Shown here piece by piece: positions 34,682 to 45,860 of a stretch of DNA of 64,000 nucleotides (positions are counted from its first letter, which is position 1; every line of letters begins with the position of its first letter). The DNA is from Macrostomum hystrix. Taxonomy: Eukaryota > Platyhelminthes > Macrostomidae. Both the position numbers and the translations under genes were made by a program. Location of the stretch: positions 12,856,001-12,920,000 of the forward strand of contig CATNEN010000001.1 of NCBI GenBank assembly GCA_950097015.1, given 5' to 3'. Under the pieces are notes generated by a model. That model saw only the letters and a list, made by a program, of their open reading frames with translations, did not search any database and was not told the origin of the DNA.

Positions 34682-36931
34682 TCAAAAAGTGCACAGAGCC
34701 TTGAGAGTTTTGCAGCAGCCGCTCAGCGATTGAGCACATAAGGTCTTGGATTCGGCTATCTCGTTTCTGTCGCGCAGGTACTTGATGTTGTTCCTCCAGC
34801 CGGGACAGTAACCACCCCAGGAGTCGCCCCAGAAGCAGGTCTCGTCGGCGGCCGGGGCCGCATCGTCGGCCGCGCACTCTCCATTCCAGTTGCAGCTCTT
34901 CTTGTTGCCGCAAGGCGAGCCGATCGGTGCGCGAAGGCCACCGTTTGCGACACCGCTGGAGGATCCAGCTGTCGGTAAGCAGAAGATTTCGGCGCAGATT
35001 GTTGCCGGATTCTTTGAGGCGTTGTCAGTGAGAAGAAACTTGCCAGGGCTGCTCGGATAAGCCAGTCGGCACACCTGGTCGAGAGTCATGCGACTGCCCT
35101 CTCGAATCGCAGCAGTCATGGAGGTGTCCGATACGCCCTGACGGCTCTTCAGACAGTTCGCCTTTCCTGGAAAATTCCATATATAACGCTGCATTAACTA
35201 CTTTAAGGAATGAGTGGCAGAGCTGTTGACAAGTTTGCCTCTCGCTCCAAGGTCCCTGAGCTTAAATCCGCGGCGAAGCCACATATATTTGGGGCGCAGC
35301 CGTGGAGAGAAGGCTTGGGGGCTTGTCTTGGAATTTGTGACGCCCTTGGGGGGGGGCAAACCATCAAGGGTTAGTGAAAGAGTATACTACTTGACGATGA
35401 AAAAGTCTGGGTAGATGTACGGTGTCTCTGTGATGATATCGCAGCTGTTCAGTAGACAGAGGAATAGGCAGTATTTTTATTGCTGGCTTCGGGTCTAATG
35501 TCACTAAATAATTTGCCAGTGCTCACAACCATCCTGCAAAATATGATTATCTTCGTCCGTGCAATACAAATTTAGAGATGAATGTACAAGTAGATTAATG
35601 TTTTATTACCAGTGTTAATGTAGTTCTGAATGTACCTCACGGTGCAGGGTGAGAACCGATAGGAGTTCATTACATCGCTGAGACTATAAAAGCCAGCCGA
35701 GGTTGACATGAGATACTTCGAAGCCTTCTTGCACTGATCTTCGTCGTTGTCATGTTCGGAGCCCAAATTGTGGGCCAGCTCGTGCGAAGCGGTGCCCCAG
35801 CTGTGGAGGCCCCTGTCCTCGTTGATGCTCTGGCGCGACTCCTGGCAGGCGCCGCTAACATAGGCCATGCCGCAGACGCCGAAGTTGCCGCCACTATGGA
35901 TGTCGGTGCGCGTGAATGCCATCACGTGATCGGCTCCCTTGTCCTTCGAATAGGTCACTATGTAGCCCAGAATAGCGCTTCCATTGTTGGCTGAAATGCG
36001 GAAGAGAAATTTGAATCTAAGCATGCTCTCACTCACCAATTAACAATGAGAAACTTTTTTTTCTTTATACCGAATGTAAATACAAGCTTGATTTTAAGTA
36101 TCATTTAACACTCACTGTCAGCAGAACCAGCTGGAGGCATCCAGGGTGCGTCTGCCTGGGTCTTGGCCACAGTGAAGCCGATGCACTTGATACTCATCGA
36201 CGGCGAGCCGATATTTCTGAAAGCCGTGTCCACGCCGTTCAAAATGTGCGTGTAGTAGTAGTGAATCTCCGTCATGGCTGTGTCATCGGAGCCATAGATG
36301 GTCTTGAAAGCGTTCCACACAGTGTGATCAGCAAGCAGCCTTATCTCAACCTCGTACTCCGTGGTTCCTTGGTTTGACTGTCGCTTCTTGCGGCTCACAG
36401 CTCGCAAGGTTTTATTCGTGTTAATCTGCGATTCAATGCCATCCGGCTTGGCGATGTTCTTTGTGACTCTGTGCTCTGATTTGCCCGTAGGCTCCAGGAA
36501 GTACGAGACTCCTTCGTGCATCACGTGACCGCTGATGCGCTTCTGACCGTTCACGTGTCGGACGCTGATCACTGACTCGGTGTCGATGTCCCTGTAGTGA
36601 GCGTGGTTGGCGTGATGAAGCTGACGGGCCGAAAACGTCCTCTCGACGCCATTCTCGGCAACTGTCATTGGCACATTCTCGAACGCCTCGGTCTTAGTCA
36701 GTGGAATGCGGACTTTCTTGTTGGTGTACGGCAGTTGAACTTCCAGCTCCATGTTGGACGGATGCGGCCCGTCCAAGCTGGAGCTGGTGATGGACACTGA
36801 GGCTTGAGCCACCGCAGCGGTCAGCACAAGCAGCACTACAAATTAAACGAAGAGGATAGAGAACAGAAAACACTTAAAGCATTAAGGTGCTGAAAATTAA
36901 GAAAATTTCTGAGCTTACCAAGGCGCAGCAT
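34682..36931 (-). CDS. MP4: secreted reprolysin-like metalloprotease, most divergent copy
   Basis: Four exons on the minus strand join in phase: 36919-36931, 36116-36835, 35610-35990, 34682-35166 (532 aa). The order is signal peptide (MLRLVLLVLTAAVAQA), prodomain, furin-like site SRKKRQSN, catalytic domain with an intact HELAHNLGSEHD motif and Met-turn (YLMSTS), then a Cys-rich tail (ICAEIFCLP, GSPCGNKKSCNWNGEC, GCCKTLKALCTF). Exon structure and phases equal those of MP1-MP3, including the 13-nt first coding exon. It is more diverged in sequence, especially the tail. Intron 3 contains a SINE-B. All catalytic residues are present. Confidence 0.88.
35208..35545 (+). mobile_element. SINE-B copy in MP4 intron 3
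   Basis: The head GAGTGGCAGAGCTGTTGACA and CTCGCTCCAAGGTCCCTGAG match the other SINE-B tRNA-like heads. CATATATTTGGGGCGCAGCC and GAGAGAAGGCTTGGGGGCTT follow. A G-run and internal losses precede the CTAATGTCACTAAATAATTT end. It lies opposite in sense to MP4. Confidence 0.8.
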
Positions 36932-36939
36932 TTTTGGGC

Positions 36940-38870
36940 TCGACTTTTGGGCGCGAATCGTTTGGTTTAAAGACTTGCCGGTTTTAAAGCCTGATTAATG
37001 GAACTAACGGCGAAAGTTTTATATGTGTAGCCTTAGGCTGACTAAGGTTCGACTCTTTTTATGCACCGCCGCCTGGCTTTTCTCCAGCGGATATTGTTGA
37101 GCATGCAGCGATTCAGCCATGCAGCCATGCAGCTATTGGATATGGTCTTAGTATCGAAAAAAATTGCTGTTACACTAAAAAACTTGTACTCTTTCTTTAG
37201 AGCGAGAAGAGTAACAATAAAGCTGACAATTACTAGCGTCGACAGCTAGTAATCGAAAGCGCTTGCTATTTATTCTCGAACCAAATAATAGCCCAATAAA
37301 TAAAGATAATAATAATAAGGAACTTACGTTATTCGGGATTCGGGACTCGGGATTTGTGCATTCGTTCTCTCGAGCCTCAACTGCTCTAGCTCGTCTCTCA
37401 AAGCTCGAACTTCTTCTGCTGTCATTTCTGCGTCTGAATATTGTTCTGCTTCAATAAATTCGTCAGCTTCTTTGTTACTATCCTGTGGTGCTTTGCCTTC
37501 TTCGTTTAACTCCGCGTTATACTCTCCTGTGTACTGCACTCTCTCTTGTTCCTCAAATAATCTCTGTCGCTTTTCTCTTCCTAATTATTTCTGCTCTCTC
37601 TCGAATACTCCGTCGGCCAGCTCGTTCACTCGCAACTACTTTAAACAACACACTAACTTTCCAAGCAAGTATCAAAATAAGATGCAAATGCTGAAGGATA
37701 GACTGTGCACTTCCGACTTCGTTGCCGTGACCTCTTCTTATATTTGTCGCGTTTGAAATACGTACACCATTTTTAGTATTTTTTGAGTTTTCTTGCTTCG
37801 CTGATTTACAAATCTCATTCTAAATGCACATTTATAGAATATTTATGATGACGAACTCATATCACTCTTTTGGTTGCTGCACTCTCTGTCTCGTTCACAC
37901 ACGCTCTCTCTCCTTTTCGCATCTCATCTCACTTTTGTTTGTCGTCGTTGCGCAACTACACTCTTTAGCTGACCCTTATTATCTTTTGTCAGCTCGCACA
38001 TTTTTAAATAAATCAGAATTCCATTTAAAAAATTGTGCCCTAATCCCTAACCAACGAAAACTCTTTCGCGCCTTAAGGTCCTATTCAGAGGTTCCTCGAA
38101 TACCAATCCGGTGATGAGGTTCCTATGAGGTTACACTCCCTATTTGCTTCGCTATAAGGGCCCCTATAGGTACGAGGTAACTCGACTACACAAGTGTAGC
38201 CCCATGAGTTTACCTAGTCCTAACCCTATTCTCCTTAAGGGCGCCTACTCGGGGAATCCGAGCAATAAAAGGGCGCACCTTACCTCCTTGATTTCTGCGC
38301 TTGCTGATGTGGGTCAGGTCCGTCGCTCAGATTGCAGAATGATGTCCTTCTCAGGGTCGTCGCGCTCCGTCCCGCGCCACCGCTGTGCCTCCGCTTCGAC
38401 TCGCGGATGACTGACTCCAAGGACCGGCTCCTTCCAGTCCTCCAAGAGGCCGTGGTGCCGACCACTGGCCGGTACTTGTTGGCGTCGTGTAGACTGGGAT
38501 GGGCTTCACGCGTGCCATGGGCCTAACACCATTTTGAATATGAAGCTGGCTCACGTGCACTTCAGAGTGCCTCCTCATTTCAACCGGCGTGTTCTTCGTC
38601 GTGAGTCGTCCTTCGCATGTCGTCTCGCTGAGTCCTCTCGTCTTTCGCACACGAATCATCTCGCTGTGTCGTCTCGCATCTCGTACATGTATCATGTCGT
38701 GGCTTTTTTTTCGTTTTCAGACATGTTCCATATACTCTTTTTATGTTTAATTAAACTTTACGATTTTAGGTTACTTTTTCAACGTAAATCTATTGATGAA
38801 TCACCGCATGTCACTTTAACTCCGTCCTTCGATAATCTCCTGATGTTTATGCCATCTACTTAATGCGCCA
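36940..38870. other. Region upstream of MP4, no confident gene
   Basis: Contains the MP4 promoter side, then low-complexity pyrimidine-rich DNA. On the minus strand 37324-37560 is a frame with an acidic, coiled-coil-like segment (EEVRALRDELEQLRLERT), which could be a gag or leader fragment of an LTR element. I see no flanking LTRs or splice sites to support it. 38040-38530 is GC-richer unique-looking DNA with an AATAAA near 38264. Confidence 0.3.
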
Positions 38871-38871
38871 T

Positions 38872-40560
38872 TACTTCTCCCCTAGAAAATCTCATGCTGT
38901 CCCCTGGAAAGCTCATGCTTTTTTCTTGAAAATCTAATGCTTCGTATGGGGATAATTGGGCTTTCTCTTCAATGTTGGATTGTCCCAATAAGTATTAGTC
39001 AATAGCGTCTGCCAAGACTACCAAGACTTGGTCGCTCTGAACAACTCGTAGTCGAGTTTTAGTCTTCTCAGTTTTCACTTCGGATCTCGCTCCAAGCTCC
39101 CAGTGTACCAGAAAATCTTTCTAGGCTCAATATATTTATAATGACATCATATCAGCAGTTTTTTAACTCTGCTTTTATCACAGCAATTGTGTTCAGGAAA
39201 AGATTTCTTGTTTCTAATTTATAATAGTTAGGTTACTGTTAATACTAGTATCACATTATGGTAACGTATGTATTAATGTAGCCGCTATCATTCGCTTGAT
39301 TCGCTCCCGCCCTCCGCTGCCTTGTCGTCTGCTTTCGTCTGCGTCGCCTCCTCCGCGTCAGCAGTTTTTTATCTTGGCAGGCTCCAGGCTCGGCCACTTG
39401 AGATTTCTTCTTATCGTCACTCGTGGCCAGGATGAGACCTGCGCTTTGCATAGAGTTGGCGCGCACTTTGCTGTAATCACTTGCTGATATCGATTGCTGT
39501 CGATCCGCTGTTTCTCGCCGTCGTTCGCGGTAGCTGTCGCTGTCTCTGTCGCTGTCGCTCGCCCGCCCCGGAGACTCGTTTTCTATCTCCCATCGAAGTC
39601 TAGACAAGGTTTGAAAATATATAGGCTGCAGTTTTATGGATAGAAAGGAGGACGACAGGTCTCACTAGCTTTGAGCATGAGCATCATGCTCAATGAGCAT
39701 CATAAAAGCCCAATCGGCTATGTACGTTTTACTTACTCAAATCAAATCACCAAATCAGCCAAGAGACCAATATCACTATCGCCATATATAAACGCACGTA
39801 CGGGTGCTAAAAGCAGTGACGCAATCCTATTCGATTGGCGGTATCGGGCCCTCTGTTCGGCTAACACACTCGCGGGTAAGAAAAGCAGTGACGCAATCCA
39901 ATTCAATTAAGAGAATCGGCCCTCTGTGCTCTCTGATAATTCATGCTTTCCCCTAGATAATGCATTTTACTCCCTCGACAATTCATGCTTGCTTTCGCAA
40001 ATTCATGCTACCACTTCGACAGTTCGTCTTTTAGCTTGTACTCACGATAATTCATGCTTCCCCTCGATAATTTTAGCAACCGACATTGATAATTTAGCAA
40101 ACCCCTCGATAAAATATGCTACACCTCGATAATTCATGCAAACCGCTCGATAATTTGCAATACATGTCTATAAATTATTTATTGTAAATTTAAATAAAAT
40201 GACTATTTTGTCTATGATTCATGCTTTTCCCACGATTTTTGCTTCCTATCGATAGTGAATGATTTTTCGTCAATAATTCATGTTTTCCTGTCGATACTTC
40301 ATGCTTCCTACTTGATAATTGATGCTTCCCCTTAATAGTTCATATTTACTCTCTTGAAAATCAATGTTTCCTCCTCGATAATTTGTGCTACACCTATATA
40401 AAACATGCTACCCCCGACAATACCTGCAAGCCTCAATAATTCATTCTAGCCCCTCGTTAAACCGTGCTCCCCCATCGATAATCAGCTATTTATACATGCT
40501 CCCCCCGAAAATTCATGCTCAGCCCTCGATAATTCATGCTTTCTCATCAGATTAATGAGC
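38872..40560 (+). repeat. Degenerate 21-bp satellite, plus orientation, discontinuous
   Basis: Units resembling CCCCTCGATAATTCATGCTT occur at 38872-38950 and densely at 39935-40560 with many substitutions and small indels. Between them, 39250-39610 holds a minus-strand frame rich in Arg/Asp/Ser (SDSDRDSDSYRERRRET) with no clear gene structure. 39810-39930 holds a degenerate tandem duplication beginning AAAAGCAGTGACGCAATCC. Confidence 0.7.
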
Positions 40561-40889
40561 TTATTCTCTTGAAAAAATAGAATATACCTTAAAGTATCAT
40601 TTTATCCGCTGGAGATGCTTTTTTCTCTCGAAAATCGGATGCTATCTGTTTAAGATATTCCCTATATATTTAATGCTTTTCCTCACAAATTCCATGCTTC
40701 ATACTTCATATCTTATCCATGCATTTATCTAGCGCTATGTTCTTTTATTTCCCCGGTGGGACAGCTTTTTGGGGCGCAGGGTGGGGCGCCATGCGCCCCG
40801 CTATACGCCCCCCGCCGGCTGGGTTTCGTCAAATGTTTTCTTCAAAGTAATATTATTTATTCTTTTTTCTTCAAAAAAATATATAAGCC

Positions 40890-41190
40890 GTCCTGCTTGA
40901 AAAAACAGTCTTCATTTAGTTTTAAATCGAATAACGCTTGAAGCAGTGTCTGATAATTTTTTTTAAATAATAATGCTTTTAGCTATTATTAGCATATTTT
41001 TTACTTCTGAATCTGATAACGCATGCAGCTATGCTTGAAAAAATGTTCAAATGAAAAATGAAAAATGCTAATAACTTTGCTCAAAGTATTTTCTCATATT
41101 TCTGAATCTAATAACGCTGGCAGGTACGAGCGTACGAGTATATGCTCGAAAATTCTTTCCTCTGTTTTGTATCGAATAAAACTTGCCGCA
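40890..41190 (-). repeat. Degenerate roughly 65-bp repeats, reverse of those at 30.2-30.7 kb
   Basis: GAATCTGATAACGCATGCAG then CTATGC, and related TCGAATAACGCTTGAAGC, are the reverse complement of the units in the 30 kb block. A short GC-rich inverted repeat (GGGGCGCC...GCGCCCC) lies just before it near 40780-40800. Confidence 0.6.
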
Positions 41191-41514
41191 GCTCTCGAAA
41201 CTTATTTTATTCTTGTCTCAGAGCGAGAGTATAATTGATCTAACGAATATTTGCTTCGAGAGTAGCTAATCAAAGGCGCTAAATACTAGCAGTTACTTGT
41301 AACTAAAATCCGAAAAAACACTCGTAACAACGGTTACTCATGTTTTTAACTGTTGATGATAGAATAAAAAAGAAACTTATTCAGTAAAAGTGGTGCTGAA
41401 ATTTGACCTGCATTCTGTAAAACAAAAGTACTGATAAACCTCGGAGCTGGATGAAAAGAAAGCGGCACAATGATCGAAGTCGAGATCATTCAATTATATA
41501 TAGGCTGCAGCCAT

Positions 41515-42061
41515 GCCATCCCTTGTAAAATCATGCTACCGCGATGGCAGAGCATGCCACCGTACAGATATATCACGCTACCCTCGATGAACCACGCGAC
41601 CCTCTCGACAATACATTCTAACCCTTTCGATAATTACTGCTACCCTCTTGATAATTTATGGTTTCCTCTCGATAACCCATGCTTCCACTCGCGAATTCAT
41701 GCTTCCCTATGATAATTTGTGTTACATCTAGAAAATGCATGCTGTTCTGCTGTTGAAATTTCATGCTTTTCTCTTGATAATGCATGCTTTTTCGTCGACG
41801 ACTCATTCTTCCCCCTAAATATTTTATGCTTCCCCCCTGTATAATTCAGGATAATTTTCGATAATTTCTCGATAATTTTTGCTTACCTTCGAATATTCAA
41901 GTTTTTTTATCGATAGCTCATGCTTCCCTGGATCATTTATGCTGCCGTCTGGAATCTTCATGCTTTCTTCTTAAAATCGTAGGCTTTCTCCTGGAGATCT
42001 AATGCTTTTCTTCACAAACCTCATTCCAATTCACTTAATAAGCCATTACTTCTCCCCGAAA
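41515..42061 (+). repeat. Degenerate 21-bp satellite
   Basis: Continuation of the plus-orientation satellite (TCTCGATAACCCATGCTTCC-like units) leading into the homogeneous array that follows. Confidence 0.65.
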
Positions 42062-42385
42062 GCTCATGTTATCGCACCGAAATCTCATGTTATCGCACCG
42101 AAAGCTCATGTTATCGCACCGAAAGCTCATGTTATCGCACCGAAAGCTCATGTTATCGCACCGAAAGCTCATGTTATCGCACCGAAAGCTCATGTTATCG
42201 CACCGAAAGCTCATGTTATCGCACCGAAAGCTCATGTTATCGCACCGAAAGCTCATGTTATCGCACCGAAAGCTCATGTTATCGCACCGAAAGCTCATGT
42301 TATCGCACCGAAATCTCATGTTATCGCACCGAAAGCTCATGTTATCGCACCGAAATCTCATGTTATCGCACCGAAAGCTCATGCC
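42062..42385 (+). repeat. Homogeneous 21-bp array, about 15-16 copies
   Basis: The unit AGCTCATGTTATCGCACCGA plus A repeats almost perfectly; only a T/G variant (AATCTCATG versus AAGCTCATG) breaks it. The same period and the ATG..ATC.C core link it to the surrounding degenerate satellite, suggesting recent local amplification of one variant. The long open frames on both strands are a by-product of the 21-bp (7-codon) period. Confidence 0.95.
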
Positions 42386-42578
42386 ATGCCCTGGAGATTC
42401 CATGCAATGTCAGCTTAAATCAGAACATATCAAATCACCAACCAGCAATTAAACTGAGACTCCTAACAGTAGAAACACCATGCTTGGGGAAAGACCCCAG
42501 GGGAATTTCAAATACCCACTGCCTACTTCTCGATAGCAGCGATTTAACGCAAGCGTAACACTCGGCCACACTCCTGCA

Positions 42579-43010
42579 CAGTGGTCAAATGCCCTAATCA
42601 CACCGATTTATAGAAAGTAGTGACCCCAAAAACTACAGACCCTTAAGCGTGCTGCCTGCCCTGGCTCGCCTGTTTGCCTCACTTATCTATGAAAAGCTAG
42701 AAACTCATATTGGCACCCTCGACTTGCTTCAGCCACTCAAATAGGAAATAGAAAGGGCTACCGAACTTCAGACCACAATGCCACTCTCTTGACGTTGATC
42801 CACTGCAAAAAGCGTCGCAAAAGACCATTTCACTTAGTATTCTTTGACTTAAAAGGCGCATTTGATATGGTCCACCAGCCAACACTTTTCCAACGACTTA
42901 AGGAGTTAAAGGTCAGCCCAGAAATAATCAAAGCAATACAAAGCATGAACTCAGGAGCTAAATTTCAACTAAAGGTCTCAGATGGCCAAGCAGCTAAGGC
43001 AAGAAACTTA
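42579..43010 (+). mobile_element. Dead LINE fragment, left arm of an inverted duplication
   Basis: Encodes non-LTR reverse transcriptase blocks (DPKNYRPLSVLPALARLF, FDLKGAFDMVHQPTLF, EIIKAIQSMNSGAKFQL) interrupted by stops such as the TAG after CAGCCACTCAAA. The same sequence, with the same stop, is repeated in reverse at 44234-44664. Confidence 0.85.
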
Positions 43011-43019
43011 GCTCATTTT

Positions 43020-43330
43020 CAAATGCTACCCCTTTGATACGAGCTACATTATGCTATCCCTTTGATACATCATGTTACCCCTTTGATACATCATGTTACC
43101 CCTTTGATATATCATGCTATCCCTTTGATATATCATGCTATCCCTTTGATATATCATGCTATCCCTTTGATATATCATGCTATCCCTTTGATATATCATG
43201 CTATCCCGCGACAAAGCATGTTGCCTGCTCGATAATTTATGCTTCCCCTCGATAATTCATACTTCCCTCTCGTTAATGCTTTCCTGATAATTCATGCTCC
43301 CTCTCAATAATTCATGCCACCCCTCGACAA
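43020..43330 (+). repeat. 21-bp satellite array inside the LINE fragment
   Basis: About nine units of CTATCCCTTTGATATATCAT plus G, then more degenerate TCGATAATTCATGCTTCC-like units. It interrupts the reverse transcriptase sequence. After the array the LINE resumes with a repeat of the segment that precedes it. Confidence 0.92.
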
Positions 43331-43790
43331 AGCAGAAATAATCGAAGCAATACAAAGCATGTACTCAGGAGCTAAATTTCAACTGAAGGTCTCAGATGGC
43401 CAAGCAACTAAGGCAAGAAACATAACAAATGGAGTAAGACAATTCTGTACCCTATCCCCTCTACTGACTCTACACTCCGCTAATAACTTGAAAATTATGG
43501 AGTCCGAGCGGCTTGTTATGGAGGCCCAGTATGAAATGCTTCTTTTCTGGATAATAATAAAGGCAATCTGCCTAACTCCGAGCGGGCCCCGTTGCCATCT
43601 GTATTTTGGCTGACTTGTAGCATGGCTTTACAGCACCTGATGTTTACCCTTTCAAAAGACAGCGGTCCCAAGGACCCAGGTTCCACGAGACAGGCTTGCC
43701 CCAGGCCTCGGAGGCGTATTGAGCTATGCTTTCTATCATTGCTGCGCAATACAGCATGCGCTGATTGTATCTGACCGCCCCATGGCTAGC
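43329..43790 (+). mobile_element. LINE fragment resuming after the satellite
   Basis: Repeats the EIIEAIQSMYSGAKFQL block and continues into TNGVRQFCTLSPLLTL (RT block 4). The sequence then changes near 43490 to a minus-strand piece encoding NGARSELGRLPLL, a C-terminal block of L2/CR1-like LINEs. That block is also seen at 50.4-50.5 kb. Confidence 0.7.
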
Positions 43791-43829
43791 TAATTTCCTT
43801 AAGAGAAGAATAGGGCATCCACATTATTT

Positions 43830-44664
43830 GTCAATCTCTGTGGCGTAGGAGTCCACGGTTCCTTTAGCATTGATGTGAAAGCCAAGATATTTCCATTCTT
43901 TGACACTATCTAACAGGTGTCCCTGCAGAAATAGTTTGTTAGCCGTCTTTGATGGGTCAGGGCTACAGCTAATAACCTTAGCTTTTTGCATTTTGATTTC
44001 TAGCTTGTGGCTCTGACAAAATTCTGAAAATCTGTCGAGGCCCTTCTGCAGCTCTCATGGATTCTCTCCAAAGATCACTAGATTATTGCAGTATAGCAAG
44101 TTGTTGATTTGTTCATCTTTAATGAAGGTGTCGCTGCGAAATGAATCCCTTAGCATTGTGCTCAAAGGATCTATATACGAGTAGAGTGAGTAGAGGGGAT
44201 AGGGGACAGCATTGTCTTACTCCATTTGTTATGTTTCTTGCCTTAGTTGCTTGGCCATCTGAGATCTTCAGTTGAAATTTAGCTCCTGAGTTCATGCTTT
44301 GCATTGCTTCGATTATTTCTGGGCTGACCTTTAACTCCTTAAGTCGTTGGAAAAGTGTTGGCTGGTGGACCATATCAAATGCGCCTTTTAAGTCAAAGAA
44401 TACTAAGTGAAATGGTCTTTTGCGACGCTTTTTGCAGTGGATCAACGTCAAGAGAGTGGCATTGTGGTCTGAAGTTCGGTAGCCCTTTCTATTTCCTATT
44501 TGAGTGGCTGAAGCAAGTCGAGGGTGCCAATATGAGTTTCTAGCTTTTCATAGATAAGTGAGGCAAACAGGCGAGCCAGGGCAGACAGCACGCTTAAGGG
44601 TCTGTAGTTTTTGGGGTCACTACTTTCTATAAATCGGTGTGATTAGGGCATTTGACCACTGATT
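43830..44664 (-). mobile_element. Dead LINE fragment, right arm of the inverted duplication
   Basis: 44234-44664 is the near-identical reverse of 42579-43010. The minus strand continues with GVRQCCPLSPLLTL and then a segment where the YADD catalytic box is replaced by YCNN (LLYCNNLVIFG). After that come KLEIKMQKAKV and KEWKYLGFHINAKG, typical thumb-region blocks. It is inactive. Confidence 0.85.
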
Positions 44665-44669
44665 CTGTC

Positions 44670-45545
44670 GCGAAAAGGGAAACGCAAAAAATAATAATTG
44701 GTCGAGTTGGGGATCGTTCCTCATGCCAATATTAAGTATTTACTCGGAATCAGTAAGTAGGGGCTTTTGTATGAGAATCGTACGAAAAGTACTGTAGAAA
44801 ACTGGATACCAAAGACCACTAGATCTTCTTCTAGTGGTCCTAGGTAGCTTCTCGTGCTAAGAATTAAAAGCTAAATAATCTACTTTTTTTAAAGTACTAC
44901 AAGCGTAGATAAATGTGTTATACGGTTAATTTATCTTATTTTTTAGTTGATTTTATTTAACTGTTTGGGCTTAGAATACGACTAGCAATTCAGTCCCCCC
45001 GAAGGGAAGCCGAACCAGAAATTAGGATCAAATTAAAGTTTCGAAGCTACGAAAGTCGTAATTTACGCTCGTAGCAATGGGGATTAAAAAAGCAAAAAGA
45101 ACACGCTGTGACGAACTAGAGTTCGTGTGCAGACGAGTTTCCCAGAAGCAACACAAATTCGTAAGACCAAAACACAATTTCTTGATATTTCAACCAACGG
45201 CTTGTCAGCGGCAGCGCCAGGGTCCCGGTCCCTTGGTCTCGAATCCAATGCGGTTATTAAAAGGTCCCTAGTCTCCAGCTAATTAAAATGTCCTTACTCT
45301 CTAGTCTTTAGTCTCCGACGCTCACCCTTACGTGAAAAGCCGACATTTCAAATTATATTTAAATTCGTGCCAGGTTTCTCAGAAACATACTCGTAAAGTA
45401 AACAAAAATAAAAAGTGACATCGTCACAACGCAATTGAGCAATTTACTATTATTAATTATACTTAGAATGTCTGCACGTGTTTATTTCTTTTTGAAGTGA
45501 GAATTTGGGATGTGATCTCAGTTTATCGATCCGACTTTTGTTTAA
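44670..45545. other. Intergenic DNA
   Basis: No supported gene. Contains the downstream flank of gene A. Confidence 0.4.
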
Positions 45546-45551
45546 ATGTAC

Positions 45552-45860
45552 TCAAAACTCTTCGCCTTCTTGCTGCCACTTTTTCGTCAGAGCCTCCACG
45601 TCCTGAAATTTGAATTTTTACACTATTAGCAAAGCATATAATTGCTAGCTGATGAAAATATAGCTTTTTAAAACAATGTAAAGCTAACTCACGTCAGCAT
45701 CGGAGAATGGATCTTCAGCTGGGCCTTCATCGCTGTTGACCAGACTGCGAGCCATCTCAGTTAGCTGGGTGTCGAAGTCATCTTCGCTGCTGTCACAGCT
45801 GCCAAGCGGCACGAGAGCAATGGCCAATAGGACTACAAGAATTGGGAGTGAGTGTCGCAT
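45552..45860 (-). CDS. Gene A: short secreted precursor of the DAD family
   Basis: Two exons join in phase 0: 45693-45860 and 45552-45602 (72 aa). Exon 1 starts MRHSLPILVVLLAIALVPLG, a clear signal peptide with a cysteine near its end. It continues with an acidic stretch (SSEDDFDTQ, NSDEGPAEDPFSDAD) and ends exactly at a GTGAGT donor. The acceptor AATTTCAG opens exon 2, which encodes DVEALTKKWQQEGEEF and a stop. A dibasic KK could release WQQEGEEF, as in peptide hormone precursors, but this is inference. I do not recognise the product. The layout matches genes B and C (signal, acidic segment, intron after Asp-Ala-Asp, short variable exon). Confidence 0.7.

Noticed and set aside
37824-38863. 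Plus-strand frames between 37.8 and 38.9 kb
   Set aside because: No start or splice context and no recognisable domain; composition is pyrimidine-rich low complexity.
36940-39610. LTRs of the gypsy-like element
   Set aside because: I looked for a direct repeat with TG...CA ends flanking the pol remnant and could not find one; without it the minus-strand acidic frame at 37.3-37.6 kb cannot be tied to the element.
42062-42385. CRISPR-like array
   Set aside because: Units are contiguous with no unique spacers, in an animal genome.
42002-42452. Open frames on both strands over 42.0-42.45 kb
   Set aside because: Produced by the 21-bp (7-codon) satellite; no gene context.
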